Positions 7,388 to 17,244 of a DNA stretch of 26,023 nt are shown one piece after another; positions within the stretch are counted from its first letter, which is position 1; every line of letters begins with the position of its first letter. This stretch comes from Bacillota bacterium. Lineage in GTDB: Bacteria > Bacillota > Clostridia > Christensenellales > CAG-138. The translations under genes and the position numbers were made by a program. The notes beneath the pieces were generated by a model that saw only the letters and a list, made by a program, of their open reading frames with translations, did no database searches and was not told where the DNA came from. The DNA is taken from assembly GCA_023426265.1 (NCBI GenBank), contig JAFABA010000004.1, positions 1 through 26,023 of the forward strand, given 5' to 3'.

Positions 7388-8425
7388 TTATACAACCCCT
7401 GGCTCCAATATGGCGAACGTTCCACTCTCACAGTCGATCTCGGCCATCGCTCCGTAAGGCAGCACGCACATGGGCTCGTTATGCCCGAAGCTCATGTTGT
7501 AGAAAACGGGCAGGTGCGGGAGATGGTATTCTTTTAGCGCCTTTTTGATGATAAGCCGGTATTCCTCAAAATAGCGCTTCTGATAAGGCTTGGAAAAGAG
7601 CAGCCCGCTGATCGCATTGAGCACGCCCATCGCGCCGTAATTGCGCAGCGAATAGAGCACATATTCCGGCGTGGGCATTTCCTCGGACGTTTCCAGGAAC
7701 AGCAGCGCATCGGAAAACTCCTCCATCGGCGGCCAAAGCGCGGTGCCCTTGGCCATATTCAGCACCTCCAGACATCCGCCGATCAAGCGCCCCCGCACCT
7801 TGCCCTCGCCTTGGAGCACCAGGTACCCTTCGTTCTTTATGAGCTTCTTTTCGATGTGTGCGTTCTCAATCAGCCACTCGACCCGTTCGCCCGTCCAGCC
7901 TTCGCAAGCGGGGATATCGCCGATCGGGTCGGCATAGAACAACGCCTTCTTTACATGCTCCGCGGTGTAGGGGAACATCCGGATGTTCTCCGCAAACTCC
8001 GCCAGTATGGAAGGACCGTAAAAGCTGGATATTCCCGCTTTCAGGCAGATAAGGTGCGTGATTGTTGTATCCGAATATCCCATGAACACCTTGGGATTGT
8101 TGCGGATGATGTCAAAATCCAGATACGGCAGCATGCGGATGCTGTCGTCCCCGCCGATACAGGAGAATATGCCCTTAATTTCCGGGTCCGCAAATGCGCG
8201 CATCAGATCCGCCGCGCGTGCTTCGGGATGGTGGTAGACATAGTCCGAGCCCTTGAGCGTATGCGGCAGTTCCACTACGTTGAGGCCGAATCGCTCCGCC
8301 AGGCGCCGCTTCCCGGTTTCGTAGCGCCATAAGATTTCCGGATCTCCCGCGCCGCCCCAGGAAAGGCTGACGGCAGCGACCGTGTCGCCGGGCTTTAACC
8401 TCGGCGGTTTCTGTAGACGCAGCAT
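7388..8425 (-). CDS. S66 family peptidase, LD-carboxypeptidase / MccF-like
   Basis: A 345-residue serine peptidase of family S66. Members remove the terminal D-Ala from murein tetrapeptides (LdcA) or cleave microcin C-type peptides (MccF). The nucleophile elbow is GYSDTT with Ser118. The glutamate of the triad is in GGCLEVL (Glu220) and the histidine in SFGHNEP (His315), all in the usual order and spacing. The GGDDS motif (91-95) is also typical. I place the start at 8425: AAGGGAGAA lies just upstream and the mature family sequence begins there, although the frame stays open to 8659 into the divergent gene. No signal peptide is seen, so the enzyme is cytoplasmic. Recycling of cell wall is likely; antibiotic immunity is possible. 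Confidence 0.9.
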   Translation of the reverse strand: MLRLQKPPRLKPGDTVAAVSLSWGGAGDPEILWRYETGKRRLAERFGLNVVELPHTLKGSDYVYHHPEARAADLMRAFADPEIKGIFSCIGGDDSIRMLPYLDFDIIRNNPKVFMGYSDTTITHLICLKAGISSFYGPSILAEFAENIRMFPYTAEHVKKALFYADPIGDIPACEGWTGERVEWLIENAHIEKKLIKNEGYLVLQGEGKVRGRLIGGCLEVLNMAKGTALWPPMEEFSDALLFLETSEEMPTPEYVLYSLRNYGAMGVLNAISGLLFSKPYQKRYFEEYRLIIKKALKEYHLPHLPVFYNMSFGHNEPMCVLPYGAMAEIDCESGTFAILEPGVV

Positions 8426-8485
8426 ATCGTTCTCCCTTTTCAGGATAAATTTCAAACAGTGTACCATACATTCGCCTCTAAGTGT

Positions 8486-8491
8486 TAGAAT
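8486..8491 (+). promoter_or_regulatory. possible -10 box of the oxidoreductase gene
   Basis: TAGAAT lies about 40 nt before the oxidoreductase start in the 103-nt divergent spacer (8426-8528). No matching -35 is seen. I could not find a convincing promoter for the opposite gene. Confidence 0.25.
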
Positions 8492-8528
8492 AGAACAAGA
8501 ACTTGTCCATTTGGAAAGGGGTAAAGCA

Positions 8529-9533
8529 ATGTTAAACTTAGGCGTGATCGGAACGGGCTGGATTACGGATTCGTTTGTGCAGGGGGCGCTTGCGACGGGG
8601 TTATACTGCGTGTATGCCGTGTATTCCCGCACCATAGAGGCTGCGCAGCGGTTTGGCAAAAAATACGGCGCGGAGCAATACGCGACGGACCTCGATACAC
8701 TTTTCGGCCTTGCCGATCTGGACGTCGTCTACATCGCCTCCCCGAACGCCTTTCATTACGAGCAAAGCAAAAAAGCCATTGCCGCAAAGAAGCATGTCAT
8801 TGTGGAAAAATCCGCATTCTCCAACAGCAGGGAAACGGAGCATATCCTTTCCTTGGCGCGGGAAAACGGCGTGTTTGTGTTTGAGGCGGCGCGGCATATC
8901 CATGAGCGCAATTTTCCCGTGCTCAAGGGGCAGCTCAAACGCATCGGCGAGATTCGCGGCGCGAACCTTACCTATATGAAATACTCCCCCCGCTACGACC
9001 TTGTGCTAAAAGGCGAGCACACCAACATATTCTCCCTGGAGTATTCGGCGGGCGCGCTGTATGACCTTGGCGTGTATCCCGTCTATACCGCCGTGGCGCT
9101 GTTCGGGAAGCCAAACAGCTGCCATTATTTCTGCACCAAGGTGCGTACGGGCGTGGACGGCATCGGCGTCATCGTGTTCCGGTATGGTGGCTTTGACGTC
9201 GTCATGCAGACGGGAAAAATTGCAGACTCGTTCCTGCCCAGCGAAATTTATGGCAGCGAAGGTACGATCCTGTTGGCGTCAATGAACGATATCTCCTCCA
9301 TCCGCGTGTTCGACCGCGCCACAAAGACCACCGTGGAAGTGGCCAAGGAAAAGGAAAGCAACTGGATGTTTGGGGAAGCGAACGCGTTCGCGGATATCAT
9401 GCTGCATAAAGACTCTCCCGAACATCTCAAACGCTACGAAGAACTTGAAGGTATCATGCGCGACGTCCACGCCGTGATGACGGAACTGCGGCGCCAGGCG
9501 GATATCGTGTTCCCCGCGGATCGAGTGGAATAA
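8529..9533 (+). CDS. Gfo/Idh/MocA-family oxidoreductase
   Basis: A 334-residue NAD(P)-dependent sugar or polyol oxidoreductase. The Rossmann dinucleotide loop is GVIGTGWIT (5-13). SPNAFHYE (71-78) and VEKS (92-95) are the family motifs; the lysine of the EK pair is catalytic. GALYDLGVYPVY near residue 175 is the usual start of the C-terminal substrate domain. The substrate is unknown. The start at 8529 is preceded by GGAAAGGGG; the frame is open further upstream, but that part is not conserved-looking and would overlap the divergent gene. It is followed by repeat copy 1 and a terminator, so it is monocistronic. Confidence 0.9.
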   Translation: MLNLGVIGTGWITDSFVQGALATGLYCVYAVYSRTIEAAQRFGKKYGAEQYATDLDTLFGLADLDVVYIASPNAFHYEQSKKAIAAKKHVIVEKSAFSNSRETEHILSLARENGVFVFEAARHIHERNFPVLKGQLKRIGEIRGANLTYMKYSPRYDLVLKGEHTNIFSLEYSAGALYDLGVYPVYTAVALFGKPNSCHYFCTKVRTGVDGIGVIVFRYGGFDVVMQTGKIADSFLPSEIYGSEGTILLASMNDISSIRVFDRATKTTVEVAKEKESNWMFGEANAFADIMLHKDSPEHLKRYEELEGIMRDVHAVMTELRRQADIVFPADRVE

Positions 9534-9537
9534 ATAA

Positions 9538-9690
9538 TTTGGGGCTCCAACCCACAGTTCGCAATGGTCGCACAGAATAATTCTGTGCTCCCTTGCTCAC
9601 TGGGACTGCGCCTCACTCCTCCCGCCACAGGCGGCGCTTGGCTACGTCCCCCAAACCCCGCTTAGGGGCGTAACGCCCCTAAGAACCCTT
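9538..9690 (+). repeat. structured intergenic repeat, copy 1
   Basis: One of four related copies (others at 14776, 21482 and 24990). The order of blocks is CCACAGTTCGCAATGGTCG, a variable hairpin, CCCTTGCTCACTGGGACT, CCGCCACAGGCGGCG, GGCTACGTCCCCC, then a perfect hairpin at 9661-9683 with stem CTTAGGGGCG and loop TAA, and AAGAACCC. The variable hairpin here is GCACAGAA/TTCTGTGC at 9570-9588. No open frame of interest lies inside. Confidence 0.9.
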
Positions 9691-9696
9691 TCTATT

Positions 9697-9728
9697 AAAA
9701 GTCGTTTGCTTGCAAACGGCTTTTTTTC
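9697..9728 (+). terminator. terminator after the oxidoreductase gene and repeat copy 1
   Basis: GTCGTTTGC and GCAAACGGC form a stem with one G-T pair, flanked by AAAA and a run of seven T. It would end transcripts before the sigma factor gene. Confidence 0.85.
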
Positions 9729-9730
9729 TA

Positions 9731-9757
9731 AAACTTTGCAGCAAAACGCCACCCGTC
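9731..9757 (+). promoter_or_regulatory. possible ECF-type autoregulated promoter
   Basis: AAAC (9731-9734) and CGTC (9754-9757) resemble the AAC / CGTC boxes of ECF promoters, but the 19-bp gap is longer than usual. It lies 60-85 nt before the sigma factor start. No sigma-A promoter was evident here. Confidence 0.25.
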
Positions 9758-9816
9758 AGCGTTTTATAGACAGCCGGGCAGCGAGGGGGATAACGAGCCC
9801 GGCATCGGGGGTATTC

Positions 9817-10329
9817 TTGCGGGAAGAACAATTTGAAGCTCTGTACGCAGACTGCTCTCCCATGGTGTACTGGACGGCGTACGGGCTGACGAACAACCAC
9901 CACACCGCATTGGAGCTCACACAAACGGTATTTTTAAAAGCGTTTGTGCGGTGGGATACGCTTCATGCGCTTGCGCCGCCGCAGGCGAGAAGCTGGCTCT
10001 ACCGTGCGGCAAAGAACGCGGCGATCGACCGCCTGCGCCATGAGCGGCATGAATGGGTGGCGGATTACGTACCCGAGCGCGTGGATACGGATATAGCAGC
10101 TTTGCCGGAATCGGCGTGTTTGCAGACTGAAACAACGCAAATGGTCTGGGCTGAGGTGGAGGCATTGCCCAAGGTATATCGCGAGGCCGTGGTACTGTAC
10201 TATTTTGCGGACCTCTCGCAGAAGGAGGCGGCGGATGCGCTGCGCGTTTCGGGCGGGACGTACCGTTCGAGATTGTCCCGCGCGCGGGAACTGTTATCGA
10301 CGGCATTGGGGAAGGAGGAAGCGTTTTGA
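9817..10329 (+). CDS. ECF-type RNA polymerase sigma factor
   Basis: A 170-residue group IV sigma factor. Region 2 spans about 5-78 (FEALYADCSPMVYW, then ELTQTVFLKAF, then WLYRAAKNAAIDRLRH for -10 recognition). Region 4 spans 112-162, with the helix-turn-helix QKEAADALRVSGGTYRSRLSRAR binding the -35. No region 3 is present, as expected. The frame is open upstream to 9706, but that stretch runs through the terminator at 9697-9728. The TTG at 9817 follows GGGGG by 5 nt and starts with the usual MREEQFEALY, so I choose it. The next gene overlaps the stop codon, the classical sigma/anti-sigma arrangement. Confidence 0.9.
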   Translation: MREEQFEALYADCSPMVYWTAYGLTNNHHTALELTQTVFLKAFVRWDTLHALAPPQARSWLYRAAKNAAIDRLRHERHEWVADYVPERVDTDIAALPESACLQTETTQMVWAEVEALPKVYREAVVLYYFADLSQKEAADALRVSGGTYRSRLSRARELLSTALGKEEAF

Positions 10330-11204
10330 AACATCATGAAAAGATAGACGGACTGCTCTACGGCGCCGCGCGGGAGAAAACGAACGCTCTTCCGCTTGAC
10401 GATGTGCTCGCTTCCGTCTACAGCCAGGCGGAGAATGAGAAGCAAGCGTATCAGGAAAGACGCAGGAAAGCGCTCCGCTATCAGCGCGCGATTATACCGG
10501 CCGTGGCTGTTTGCGCGGCGGCGCTTGTCGCTTGCTTCCTTGTACGCCCCGTGGTGGTGGAGGGGAAGACGTATGTCGCCTGGAACGGATCGGTGCAGAT
10601 AGACGGCGTCGTCCACCGCGTGGATGCGCCAATGGAAAAGACGGCGCTCAAGCGGCTATTTGATACCAATCAGTACGTCATTGCGGACGATCCTTCGCCT
10701 ACGGGCGCAATTATGGTGTTCGCGCCGGAGACAAAAGAGCAGCAAGAGAAGAAAGAGGAAAAAGTAAAGTATCTGGATCAGGCGGTATCGATTGAACCCA
10801 TTACCGTATATCCGGTCATAGGCGATCTTGTGGTGCGGGAAGGGCCGGATACCGCGTACGCGGAGCTTGCGGAGCTCTACAGCGGGCAGTGTGTCAAAAA
10901 AGTGGGCATGTACGGCAGGTGGGCAATCATCGAATGGAACGGCGCGCTTGCCTACGCGTTTGACGCGTACCTGTTTGAAGCGCCGGGGGAGATCCCCGCC
11001 TACACGCCGGTCACGCGGTACGCCACAAAGCCCGTCAACGTGCGCGCGCTGCCCACCAGCCGGGAAACCTCCGCCGTGCTGTATGAGCTAAACACCGATG
11101 AGCCCGTTCTCTGCACCGGGGTGATCGGGGAATGGACGCAGATCGAATGGAACGGCAACAAAGCCTACGTATTTACAAAATACCTCAAAAACCGCGTTTC
11201 TTAG
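10326..11204 (+). CDS. membrane protein with two SH3-like domains, probable anti-sigma factor
   Basis: A 292-residue single-pass protein. Residues 1-54 are cytoplasmic and charged, suitable for holding the sigma factor. A transmembrane helix covers about 55-74 (AIIPAVAVCAAALVACFLV). A linker (76-155) with a Lys/Glu-rich stretch leads to two bacterial SH3-like repeats, about 165-216 (LVVREGPDTAYAELAEL, then WAIIEWNG, then AYAFDAYL) and 235-288 (VNVRALPTSRETSAVLYEL, then WTQIEWNG, then AYVFTKYL). Such domains often bind cell wall. It starts at TTG 10326, overlapping the sigma stop codon (TTGA), with GAAGGAGG upstream, so translation is coupled. Position and topology suggest an anti-sigma factor that reads the wall. 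I do not see a zinc-binding anti-sigma motif, so that role is inference. Confidence 0.82.
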   Translation: MKHHEKIDGLLYGAAREKTNALPLDDVLASVYSQAENEKQAYQERRRKALRYQRAIIPAVAVCAAALVACFLVRPVVVEGKTYVAWNGSVQIDGVVHRVDAPMEKTALKRLFDTNQYVIADDPSPTGAIMVFAPETKEQQEKKEEKVKYLDQAVSIEPITVYPVIGDLVVREGPDTAYAELAELYSGQCVKKVGMYGRWAIIEWNGALAYAFDAYLFEAPGEIPAYTPVTRYATKPVNVRALPTSRETSAVLYELNTDEPVLCTGVIGEWTQIEWNGNKAYVFTKYLKNRVS

Positions 11205-11226
11205 CGCATTCCGCGGGCATTTCCGC

Positions 11227-11255
11227 TTTACAAAATCACCTGCGGACGGTATAAT
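11227..11255 (+). promoter_or_regulatory. ileS promoter
   Basis: TTTACA (11227-11232), a 17-bp spacer and TATAAT (11250-11255). It places the transcript start near 11262, just before T-box stem I. Confidence 0.85.
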
Positions 11256-11261
11256 AGGCGC

Positions 11262-11529
11262 TGTATAAAGCGAAGATCGGGACACGCATGGGCCAAATTC
11301 CCCCAGTGAGCGAGCCGCGGGCGGTGCAAGCGCGGCAGGGCGGAACGCCATATGCATCACCCGGGAGCGGGCGGGCGAACGCAGGGATGTCAGTAAGCCG
11401 CCACGGGCCTGCCCGTTACAGCAGCGGCGCATACTGTGTGCAAGTAAGAGAGGACGCTTTTAAGAGCGTCAACTCGGGTGGTACCGCGTGGCTACGCCGC
11501 GTCCCGATTGGGACGCGGCGTTTTTGTTT
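11262..11529 (+). promoter_or_regulatory. T-box riboswitch, isoleucine-specific
   Basis: The T-box motif CTCGGGTGGTACCGCG sits at 11474-11488; its TGGT bulge would pair with the ACCA end of uncharged tRNA-Ile. The terminator is a 12-bp stem (11494-11505 with 11510-11521) followed by TTTTTGTTTT. In stem I, CGGG (11278-11281) pairs with CCCG (11360-11363) and GCAT (11286-11289) with ATGC (11352-11355). This leaves ATCA (11356-11359) in the specifier loop, so the specifier is ATC for isoleucine, matching ileS. Uncharged tRNA-Ile should favour the antiterminator and switch ileS on. Confidence 0.95.
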
Positions 11530-11547
11530 TAATGTAAAAATGGGATT

Positions 11548-11595
11548 CCAAAGGGACGTGTCCTTTTGGCGAGGGTATGGGGGCAGAGCCCCCAT
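11548..11595 (+). repeat. two-hairpin segment between T-box terminator and ileS
   Basis: CCAAAGGGAC pairs with GTCCTTTTGG (11548-11569, 2-nt gap, one G-T pair). ATGGGGGC pairs with GCCCCCAT (11577-11595, AGA loop). This segment is not part of a standard T-box leader and has the look of an inserted intergenic repeat. Only one copy is present in the window. Confidence 0.6.
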
Positions 11596-11641
11596 CGTTC
11601 TCAAGAATAAGTTGAGCTGTAAACCGCTAAGGAGGTTTTCC

Positions 11642-14764
<3,123 letters not shown>

Positions 14765-14775
14765 AAAGAATACGT

Positions 14776-14923
14776 TTGGAGGCTCTGGCCCCACAGTTCG
14801 CAATGGTCGCATATTGAATGTTCCCTTGCTCACTGGGACTACGCCGCACTTCTCCCGCCACAGGCGGCGTTTGGCTACGTCCCCCCAAACCACCGCTTAG
14901 GGGCGTAACGCCCCTAAGAACCC
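14776..14923 (+). repeat. structured intergenic repeat, copy 2
   Basis: Very similar to copy 1, same orientation, 12 nt after the ileS stop. CCACAGTTCGCAATGGTCGC, CCCTTGCTCACTGGGACT, CCGCCACAGGCGGCG and GGCTACGTCCCCC are kept. The terminal hairpin CTTAGGGGCG/CGCCCCTAAG at 14896-14918 is identical to copy 1. The variable hairpin is reduced to a short ATATTGAATG-type sequence. Confidence 0.92.
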
Positions 14924-14932
14924 GGAATATTT

Positions 14933-14970
14933 TCAGCCAAATTGATCTACAATTTGGCTGATGGGTTTTT
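14933..14970 (+). terminator. hairpin with T-run before the VOC gene
   Basis: TCAGCCAAATT and AATTTGGCTGA form a perfect 11-bp stem with a 7-nt loop, followed by TGGGTTTTT. It ends 10 nt before the VOC start codon, so it could be the ileS terminator or a leader control element. Confidence 0.6.
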
Positions 14971-14980
14971 AGGAGGGAAT

Positions 14981-15427
14981 ATGCAGCCGATACTCGATCA
15001 CATCCACATCACCGTAGAAAACCTCTCCCGCGCGGAGCGGTTTTACGATGCGCTGCTGCCCCTCATCGGGTTTGACCTCAGGCACAAGGAGCTCGCAAGC
15101 GTGCCCCGGCACGTGTACGAACTCATCGAATATCACCACGCCGGGCTTTCGTTCGGGCTTGTCAGCCCCCGGGAAGAATATTTGGACGCTCCAATCTCAA
15201 GAAGGCGGCCGGGCGCGGTGCACCATATCGCGTTCCGCACCGAAACGCGGGAGCAGGTGGACGAGCTCTACCGGGAGGTTTGCCGTCTGGATGCGCATAT
15301 CGTGCATCCGCCCAGAGAATACCCGGAGTACTGCAAGGATTATTACGCCCTCTTTTTCAAGGATACCGAGGGCATAGAGATCGAGTTCTGTCATTTTGCC
15401 CGCAGCAGCTATTTTCCGGTGCAATAA
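14981..15427 (+). CDS. VOC-family (glyoxalase/bleomycin-resistance-like) protein
   Basis: A 148-residue vicinal-oxygen-chelate protein with two beta-alpha-beta-beta-beta modules. The first begins LDHIHITVENLSRAERFY, with a metal-type His near residue 7. The second begins AVHHIAFRTETREQVDELY and ends FFKDTEGIEIEFCHF, the usual glutamate strand. The reaction cannot be told; the family includes glyoxalases, dioxygenases, epimerases and resistance proteins. The start at 14981 is set by AGGAGGGA just upstream, though the frame opens at 14942 within the preceding hairpin. A terminator follows. No clear promoter of its own was seen. Confidence 0.85.
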   Translation: MQPILDHIHITVENLSRAERFYDALLPLIGFDLRHKELASVPRHVYELIEYHHAGLSFGLVSPREEYLDAPISRRRPGAVHHIAFRTETREQVDELYREVCRLDAHIVHPPREYPEYCKDYYALFFKDTEGIEIEFCHFARSSYFPVQ

Positions 15428-15443
15428 AGAATACACATCGAAC

Positions 15444-15472
15444 GCCCGCCTGCTATTTGCAGGCGGGCTTTT
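15444..15472 (+). terminator. terminator of the VOC gene
   Basis: GCCCGCCTGC and GCAGGCGGGC form a perfect 10-bp stem with a TATTT loop, followed by TTTT. Confidence 0.92.
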
Positions 15473-15563
15473 CAGATACTTTTGCTGACCACAATATATT
15501 GTATCGATGAGAAAATCTTACACAATTCTTTCCCAAGGCTTACCACCGCATGTCTGCTTGTAT

Positions 15564-15593
15564 GTGACAATATCATTACGATATTCATATGCT
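15564..15593 (+). promoter_or_regulatory. candidate promoter of the phosphoesterase gene
   Basis: GTGACA (15564-15569), an 18-bp spacer and TATGCT (15588-15593), 30 nt before the start codon. The spacer holds an inverted repeat, AATATC and GATATT (15569-15585), a possible operator. The rest of 15473-15622 shows nothing else. Confidence 0.4.
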
Positions 15594-15622
15594 GTAACAA
15601 AAGACGCATCGGAGGATATGCA

Positions 15623-16699
15623 ATGGGGAAGTCTTGCGTAACGGGATGGCGCGCGCTCCCGGCTCTTACGCTGCTGATAGCGCTCCTGGTGCCGATATAC
15701 GGTCCGGTATCCGGGCAGTTGCCGCCTGCGGATAAAATGGAATTGAAACAGGTTGTTGTATCTGTGGAACGCGCTTATATGCCCGCCATCGGCATTACGG
15801 CACACAGCGGCTCCAGCATCACGCGCATGACGCCGGACAAGGAATACACCATCGCGTGGTTTTCGGATACGCAGCATTACAACGGTTCTCTCGCTCCCAT
15901 CTTCCATTCCATGACAAGCTACTTAAAAGAAAAACAATCCGCGCTCAATATACAATACATCGCCATGACGGGGGATATCGTGGGCAGCGGCGGCAGCACG
16001 TCGCAATGGATGAACGCGCGCGCGGCCATGGACAATATCACGCATATCCCGAACGGCGTGCTGGCGGGCAATCACGATTACGGCAAAAGCGGGTTGACCA
16101 ACTATAAAAAATACTTCGGGGAAGCTTATTATACCGGGAAACCCTGGTATGGCGGCTCCTATGAGGATAACCGCAACCATTATGACCTTATGACGATAGG
16201 TTCCACCCAGTATCTGTTCGTTTACCTGAGCTACCAGCCAGGGGATGACGATATCGCCTGGGCCAACTGGGTATTCCAGCGTTACTCGGGCCGTATAGGC
16301 GTGCTGCTGACCCACGATTATCTGGACAGCAGCTCCAGTTTGCGCTCCAACGGACGCACGCTCCAGGAGGAGATCGTCAAAAAGAACCGCAACATCTATC
16401 TTGTACTGTGCGGGCACCGGTACACGGAGGATAACATCCCCATTCAGTTTGACGACAACGGCGATGGCACAATGGACCGCACCGTCTATCAATGTATCGC
16501 GAACTACCAGAACCTTGGGCAGGGCGGCGGCGGATATATCCGGTTCCTGCGTATCGACGAAACGAAGGGCACCATCCGCTTCTATACCTACTCGCCCTAC
16601 CTTGACGTGTACCGCTTGCCGCCCGAACGGGCAAAGAACCCGCAGGATACCTGGCCCATCCCGTGGACGATGGAGGAACAGGGGAGCGCCGCGGCATAG
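15623..16699 (+). CDS. secreted calcineurin-like metallophosphoesterase
   Basis: A 358-residue exported phosphoesterase. The N-terminus has a basic start and a hydrophobic core (ALPALTLLIALLVPIYG, about 11-27), a signal peptide or anchor. Metal-binding motifs appear in order: WFSDTQH (79-85; the usual DxH is DxQ here), MTGDIV (116-120), AGNHDYG (148-154), LLTHDYLD (near 232) and LCGHRYTED (near 263). The catalytic GNHD is intact. Substrate is unknown: a phosphate ester or nucleotide outside the cell. GGAGGA at 15611 with a 6-nt gap fixes the ATG at 15623; the open frame before it lies in the leader. No terminator was seen after it; the next gene has its own promoter. Confidence 0.88.
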   Translation: MGKSCVTGWRALPALTLLIALLVPIYGPVSGQLPPADKMELKQVVVSVERAYMPAIGITAHSGSSITRMTPDKEYTIAWFSDTQHYNGSLAPIFHSMTSYLKEKQSALNIQYIAMTGDIVGSGGSTSQWMNARAAMDNITHIPNGVLAGNHDYGKSGLTNYKKYFGEAYYTGKPWYGGSYEDNRNHYDLMTIGSTQYLFVYLSYQPGDDDIAWANWVFQRYSGRIGVLLTHDYLDSSSSLRSNGRTLQEEIVKKNRNIYLVLCGHRYTEDNIPIQFDDNGDGTMDRTVYQCIANYQNLGQGGGGYIRFLRIDETKGTIRFYTYSPYLDVYRLPPERAKNPQDTWPIPWTMEEQGSAAA

Positions 16700-16722
16700 G
16701 TCGGGCATAAATCAACAAGAAT

Positions 16723-16751
16723 TTGTAAAATGGTTCCCTGCGGCGTATACT
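16723..16751 (+). promoter_or_regulatory. promoter of the small exported protein gene
   Basis: TTGTAA (16723-16728), a 17-bp spacer and TATACT (16746-16751), 38 nt before the start codon. Confidence 0.65.
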
Positions 16752-16789
16752 GGAGATGCGCCGCATTCTTTTTTCGGGAGGAACAGGGC

Positions 16790-17239
16790 ATGAAAAAAGC
16801 GGGAGCCATACTCGCGTTCCTTATCATATGTATGTTTCTTCTGATGCTCCATTTCGGCGTTCCCGCACCCAATATACTCAGCCGTACATACACCGGCGTG
16901 GTGGTCAATATCCGGGGACATAACGGCGACCTTTCCACCAATAATTTAGAGCTTGGGCAAGAAGAAGCGCAGGACATCTTAAATGCCATTCGAAGCCGCA
17001 GCTACGCCAGGCGTTTTCCGGATGGCGGCGTCATATCGTACGGCCCCACGCGGGAGGTCCTGTTGTTCCTCGTTTATCAGGAGGGAGAAGTCGAAAAGTA
17101 TGATATTTTTACAATAAACAGCGCCGGGGTAATCAGCATTGGGGATTTTGACCATACTGGTGGTTACCTGTTGCTGCCCCGAAACGACCGGGAGCAGATA
17201 CAACTCTTTCAAACCATTTCCGACAGCTTTCCGAAGTAA
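16790..17239 (+). CDS. small exported or membrane-anchored protein of unknown function
   Basis: A 149-residue protein I do not recognise. It begins MKKAGAILAFLIICMFLLML, a signal peptide or single anchor, so the remaining 125 residues are probably outside the membrane. The outer part looks like a small mixed alpha/beta domain, with alternating strands (TYTGVVVNIRG, EVLLFLVYQ, YLLLPRN) and few charged clusters. There is no cysteine beyond the leader, so a lipobox is absent. The start is supported by GGGAGGAACAGGGC. It has a good promoter of its own. Its stop codon lies only 5 nt from the stop codon of the M20 gene on the other strand, with no terminator between. Confidence 0.75.
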   Translation: MKKAGAILAFLIICMFLLMLHFGVPAPNILSRTYTGVVVNIRGHNGDLSTNNLELGQEEAQDILNAIRSRSYARRFPDGGVISYGPTREVLLFLVYQEGEVEKYDIFTINSAGVISIGDFDHTGGYLLLPRNDREQIQLFQTISDSFPK

Positions 17240-17244
17240 AGCCG

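Noticed and set aside
9706..9816. N-terminal extension of the sigma factor from TTG 9706
   Set aside because: This part runs through a strong terminator and encodes sequence unlike any sigma region; the TTG at 9817 has a ribosome site.
11288..11641. N-terminal extension of IleRS from ATG 11288
   Set aside because: It is the T-box leader read as protein; the synthetase begins at 11642 after AGGAGG.
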